A stretch of DNA of 27,489 bases from Clostridia bacterium. GTDB taxonomy: Bacteria; Bacillota; Clostridia; Oscillospirales; CAG-272. The first letter of the stretch is position 1. Every line of letters starts with the position of its first letter. Under the pieces are notes generated by a model that was not told where the DNA came from, made no database searches, and saw nothing but the letters and a program-made list of their open reading frames with translations. Shown one piece after another: positions 24,352-27,489 of this stretch. The position numbers and the translations under genes were made by a program. The stretch is from contig JAKSPV010000003.1 of NCBI GenBank assembly GCA_024404475.1, positions 1-27,489 on the forward strand. Reading direction: 5' to 3'.

Positions 24352-25341
24352 ATGGCCTACTGCAAACTCCGCCTCTTCGGTCTGCCCGAAGCGGCCGTCC
24401 CGCCGCGCCGCGGCTATCATTTCGAGCGCATGGTCCGCGTCGCCGAGGCAAAAGGCGATCCGACCCCCGGCGCGATCTGCCTCGAAGGCGGCGCGTTCCG
24501 CGGCGTCTACACGTCCGGCGTGCTCGACGTCCTCATGGAGAACGGCATCCTCATGGCAGATACATACGGCGTTTCCGCGGGCGCGCTCAACGGCGTCAAC
24601 TACGCCGCGGGACGCATCGGCGAATCCGCCGTCACCAACCTCAACTACCGCCGCGACAGCCGGTACGTCGGCGTGCGCGCCATCGCGCACGAGCACGGCA
24701 TCATCGGCTTCGAGTTTCTCTTCACCGGGATTGTCCCGCAGTACGAGATCCGGCCGGGCTCGAACGAGCCGACAGAGGGACGCCGCTTCTATGCCGTCGC
24801 CGCCGACTGCGACACGGGCGAAGCCGCCGCGCTCTCGCGGGACAACTGCTCCGACATGGACCTCGCCGTACAGGCGTCGGCGAGCATGCCGCTCGCCTCG
24901 CGCGTCGTCTCGCTCGACGGGCACCACTACCTCGACGGCGGCTGCGCAAACAACATCCCGTTCCGCTTCGCGCTCGATGCGGGACACGAGAAGATCGTCG
25001 TCGTGCTGACGCGCGACCGCACGTTCCACCGCCCGCCGAAGACAAAGTCGGCGAAAGCCGTTGACAAAGCCCAAAAAACGCTCTACCGCCGCTTTCCCCT
25101 GCTGCTGGACGCTCTTGAAAAATCAGACGACCGCTACGAAAAGGAGCGGGAGGAGGCCTTCCGCCTCGCGGACGAGGGCCGCATCTTCCTCATCGAGCCG
25201 TCGGAGCCGGTCGCCGTCTCCCGTCTCGAGCGCGACCTCGACCATCTCATGGCGCTCTACGAGATGGGCCGCCGCGACGCCGAACGGCGTCTGCCCGCCC
25301 TCCGGGCTTACCTCGCCTCCGGCGAGGCGGCGGCCCGATGA
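24352..25341 (+). CDS. Patatin-like phospholipase (RssA/YjjU type)
   Basis: A 329-residue acyl hydrolase with the Ser-Asp dyad of patatins. The oxyanion loop is EGGAFRGVYTSGVLD, the nucleophile Ser75 lies in GVSAG, and Asp195 in the DGG motif (YLDGGCANNIPF). It probably cleaves membrane phospholipids or fatty-acyl esters in the cytoplasm; no signal peptide is seen. The group resembles YjjU of E. coli. ATG 24352 is chosen because AAAGGAG lies just upstream and the longer frame overlaps the acetyltransferase. The stop overlaps the next gene by 4 nt (ATGA). Confidence 0.9.
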   Translation: MAYCKLRLFGLPEAAVPPRRGYHFERMVRVAEAKGDPTPGAICLEGGAFRGVYTSGVLDVLMENGILMADTYGVSAGALNGVNYAAGRIGESAVTNLNYRRDSRYVGVRAIAHEHGIIGFEFLFTGIVPQYEIRPGSNEPTEGRRFYAVAADCDTGEAAALSRDNCSDMDLAVQASASMPLASRVVSLDGHHYLDGGCANNIPFRFALDAGHEKIVVVLTRDRTFHRPPKTKSAKAVDKAQKTLYRRFPLLLDALEKSDDRYEKEREEAFRLADEGRIFLIEPSEPVAVSRLERDLDHLMALYEMGRRDAERRLPALRAYLASGEAAAR

Positions 25342-25874
25342 CGCGGCTCACGGCCGGCGGTGAAGAGGTGCGCGTCATCCGTTCGGCGCGCCGTACCGTG
25401 GCGATCGAGATCACAAAAAGCGGCGGAGTGGTCGTCCGCGCGGGTCTTCACACGAGCGAGCGTTTCATCCGCGACTTCGTCCTCTCGCACGAGGACTGGA
25501 TCCGGGACCACCGCGCCCGCGTGCTCGCGCGCGCCGAGGCGCATCCCGAGCCGACGCCGGAGGAAGAAAAGGCGCTCCGCCGGAAAGCGAAGGCCGTCCT
25601 GCCGGGCCGCGTGGCGCACTATGCGGCGCAGATGGGCGTTTCGCCCGCGGCGATCACGGTCACGGGCGCCAGAACGCGCTTCGGGAGCTGCTCCGCCAAA
25701 AACCGGCTCTCCTTTTCGTTCCGCGTGATGCAGTATTCCGACCGCGCGATCGACTACGTTGTCGTGCACGAGCTCGCGCACATCCTCCACCACGACCATT
25801 CGCCGGCGTTCTACGCCGCGGTCGCCGCCGTCCTGCCCGACTGGCACGAGCGGGCACAGGAACTGAAAAAATAA
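25338..25874 (+). CDS. YgjP-like (DUF45) zinc metallopeptidase
   Basis: A 178-residue protein of the YgjP/WSS-like metallopeptidase family. The zinc site HELAH lies at residues 144-148 with a third His in HHDHSP (about residue 154). The preceding core RTRFGSCSAKNRLSFSFRVM matches the family motif (usually R-W-G-S-C). The N-terminal part carries the usual RRTVAIEI strand. The role in bacteria is not well defined. It is translationally coupled to the patatin gene through ATGA, completing a three-gene unit of acetyltransferase, patatin and peptidase. Confidence 0.92.
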   Translation: MTRLTAGGEEVRVIRSARRTVAIEITKSGGVVVRAGLHTSERFIRDFVLSHEDWIRDHRARVLARAEAHPEPTPEEEKALRRKAKAVLPGRVAHYAAQMGVSPAAITVTGARTRFGSCSAKNRLSFSFRVMQYSDRAIDYVVVHELAHILHHDHSPAFYAAVAAVLPDWHERAQELKK

Positions 25875-25899
25875 AAAAGCCGGATCCGAAGATCCGGCT
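25873..25899 (-). terminator. Terminator of the lipid kinase gene (minus strand)
   Basis: AGCCGGATC (25878-25886) pairs with GATCCGGCT (25891-25899) around CGAA. On the minus strand a T run follows (25873-25878), ending the lipid kinase transcript. On the plus strand only GCCGTTTG follows, so it is a weak terminator for the peptidase gene. Confidence 0.88.
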
Positions 25900-25915
25900 G
25901 CCGTTTGCCGCCGTT

Positions 25916-26824
25916 TCAGGAGAAGAGCGCCGCGAACGCCTCGTCCTCGGCCTTCTGCCGCACTTCCTCCGTATCCTTCTCCTTATGGACGCGGTAAGAA
26001 GTGACGTCCCGGACGACCTCGCCGTCCATCTGGACGTCGCGCGGCTCGGAATAGCGCACCTCGATATCGTTTCCCTCGAGCATCGTGATGTACTTCGTCC
26101 GCCGGACGTGTGCACCCGAGAAGATCTGCGGGAAGATCAGCATCGTCAAAAGCCGGTTCTTGCAGGAGAACGTGCCGAACGTGACCTTGTCGGACATTCT
26201 GTCCTGCTCCGGCGCCATTTTCATGCCGCCGCCGAAGAAGCGGCCGTTCATCGTCGGCGCGAGCCAGACGTTGTCGAAATGCCGCGTGTCACCGTCCACG
26301 GTGACGTCGGCGGAAACGGGTTTATATACGAACAGAAGCCACGCGGCGAGCGCCGTGTAGTTCAGCCGCTTGTGCCCCTTCGCCTTGAGGTCGTCCATGA
26401 GGGAGCAGACGCGCCCGTCGATACCGAACGAGCAGTTGTTGAGGAAGCGGTACGTCTTCCCGTCGATCTCCGCCGTGGGAAGATTCACGAGCGTATCGTT
26501 GATCCGGTAGAGCGTGCCGTCCTTCACCCTGTTGTCGAGCATGTCGCGCATGTAGTCGTTGCCGGTGCCCGCCTTGCAGGTGTAAACCGGATTTTTGATC
26601 CGCTCCGGATCGATCGCGTTGATGAGGTAATTCAGCGTGCCGTCACCGCCGAGCAGAACGACGCTGTCCTCGGAAGCGAGCCCGTCAAAAAAGGCGGGGT
26701 AATCCTTGATGTCGGTCGCTTTCCGGCACGTGACCGTCTCGCCGACGAACTGTGCCTCGGCGCGCCGGATCGCCCGGCGCATCCGTCCGCTGACGCTGAG
26801 TGTGTTGCTGATGAAGTAGACCAC
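25916..26824 (-). CDS. Diacylglycerol/lipid kinase family protein (YegS/DgkB/BmrU type)
   Basis: A 302-residue member of the DAGK catalytic family. The nucleotide-binding GGDGTLN motif and a GTGNDYMRDM motif are clear, followed by NCSFGIDGRV, NGRFFGGGMKMAP and a C-terminal MDGE. These proteins phosphorylate diacylglycerol or other lipids using ATP. GTG 26824 is preferred as start: a GGAGG lies 9-10 nt upstream. An in-frame ATG at 26866 has no SD and coincides with the predicted transcription start. The protein then begins VYFISNTLSVSG. The upstream promoter is divergent from pepT. Confidence 0.88.
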   Translation of the reverse strand: MVYFISNTLSVSGRMRRAIRRAEAQFVGETVTCRKATDIKDYPAFFDGLASEDSVVLLGGDGTLNYLINAIDPERIKNPVYTCKAGTGNDYMRDMLDNRVKDGTLYRINDTLVNLPTAEIDGKTYRFLNNCSFGIDGRVCSLMDDLKAKGHKRLNYTALAAWLLFVYKPVSADVTVDGDTRHFDNVWLAPTMNGRFFGGGMKMAPEQDRMSDKVTFGTFSCKNRLLTMLIFPQIFSGAHVRRTKYITMLEGNDIEVRYSEPRDVQMDGEVVRDVTSYRVHKEKDTEEVRQKAEDEAFAALFS

Positions 26825-26872
26825 CGCTATGTCCCTCCGTCCGTATTCCCCCGTCGGGGATTCCATACAGTT

Positions 26873-26901
26873 ATTCTATCACAAATCACCGCGGTGTGCA
26901 A
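26873..26901 (-). promoter_or_regulatory. Promoter of the lipid kinase gene
   Basis: On the minus strand, -35 TTGCAC (26896-26901), 17-bp spacer, -10 TAGAAT (26873-26878). Predicted start near 26866. Confidence 0.6.
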
Positions 26902-26953
26902 CCCATTTTTTACCGCAGCCGCGGCCATTCCATCCAAAGGGAGGATCAAACCC

Positions 26954-27489
26954 ATGAGAGCTTACGAAAGACTGCTCGCCTACGTCAGATTCGGCACGGC
27001 GAGCGATGAGGAAAGCGGCACGGTGCCGTCCACGAAAAGCCAGTTCGCGCTGGCGGAGGCGCTCGTCAACGAACTGAAAGGTCTCGGCCTCGCCGACGCC
27101 GCCGTGGACGACAAATGCTACGTCTACGCAACGCTGTCGGCGACGGCAGGCAAGGAGGAGGTCCCGGCGCTCGGCTTCATCGCGCACCTCGACACCTCGC
27201 CGGACTTCGAGGGGAACGGCGTTTCCCCGCGCATTATTCCGGACTACGACGGCGGCGACGTTCCGCTCGGCACGAGCGGACGCGTTCTGCGCGTGTCCGA
27301 TTTTCCGCATCTGAAAGCGATGCGCGGGCGGACGCTGATCGTAACAAATGGCGAGACGCTCCTCGGCGCGGACGACAAGGCGGGCATCGCGGAGATCATG
27401 ACGATGCTCGAGATCATGCAGAAGGAAAAACGCCCGCACGGGAAGATCTGCGTCGCGTTCACGCCGGACGAGGAGATCGGCGCCGGCGC
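26954..27489 (+). CDS. pepT: Peptidase T (tripeptide aminopeptidase), 5' part
   Basis: The first 178 codons are in the window and the frame runs off its end. The protein is an M20-family dinuclear-zinc aminopeptidase that removes N-terminal residues from tripeptides in the cytosol. The first metal ligand is His78 in GFIAHLDTSPDF, with Asp80 beside it. YDGGDVPLG is a PepT hallmark, Asp140 in GADDKAGIAEIM bridges the metals, and the catalytic Glu pair is at 173-174 (DEEIGAG). GGAGG (26940-26944) lies 9 nt before the ATG. I see no convincing promoter in the short gap to the divergent lipid kinase gene. Confidence 0.95.
   Translation, partial: MRAYERLLAYVRFGTASDEESGTVPSTKSQFALAEALVNELKGLGLADAAVDDKCYVYATLSATAGKEEVPALGFIAHLDTSPDFEGNGVSPRIIPDYDGGDVPLGTSGRVLRVSDFPHLKAMRGRTLIVTNGETLLGADDKAGIAEIMTMLEIMQKEKRPHGKICVAFTPDEEIGAG

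Overview
The window is G+C-rich, densely packed bacterial chromosome. Shine-Dalgarno sites are strong (AAAGGAGG type) and sigma-A-like promoters recur (TTGACA or TTGCAA, 17-18 bp, TATAAT). Together with an rpmH-rnpA-yidD-yidC-khpB block, a YidC of clostridial type and a clostridial gene mix, this suggests a high-G+C member of the Clostridia/Eubacteriales (Oscillospiraceae-like). That placement is inferred from gene content only. I see no phage, transposase, CRISPR array, tRNA or rRNA gene.

Layout. 1-1650 (+): 3' end of a U32-family peptidase, then uppP, closed by a terminator. 1790-7764 (+): a strong promoter, then recA, recF, recX, rimO, pgsA and a putative heavy-metal permease, closed by a terminator. 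This is a DNA-repair, ribosome-modification and phospholipid operon, and recF sits beside recA instead of beside dnaN. 7828-8088 (+): a small Pro/Thr-rich protein. 8171-10449 (+): promoter and copA, whose last codons lie inside a palindromic repeat. 10642-11412 (+): a hydroxypyruvate-isomerase-like TIM barrel.

11457-15196 (-): promoter, rpmH, rnpA, yidD, yidC, khpB, the conserved ribosomal protein L34 / RNase P / membrane insertion block. The dnaA gene usually found across from rpmH is absent, and mgtE stands there. 15236-16965 (-): mgtE with a roughly 190-nt structured leader ending in an intrinsic terminator, a good riboswitch candidate. 17076-18095 (+): a DMT-family exporter. 18140-21757 (-): a two-gene heterodimeric ABC exporter. 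21824-22750 (+): a YitT-family membrane protein. 22965-23673 (-): a MutT-like NUDIX protein fused to a DUF1653-like domain. 23694-25874 (+): a Vat-like acetyltransferase, a patatin-like lipase and a YgjP-like metallopeptidase. 25916-26901 (-): a lipid-kinase-family protein. 26954-27489 (+): the 5' part of pepT.

The items most worth a second look are (a) two copies of a roughly 200-bp palindrome-bounded element (10418-10617 and 22763-22963) with a solo end at 8106-8147, one copy supplying the end of copA; (b) the mgtE leader RNA; (c) the recA-recF-recX linkage; (d) a YidC with Gln where the groove Arg is expected; and (e) the MutT-DUF1653 fusion.
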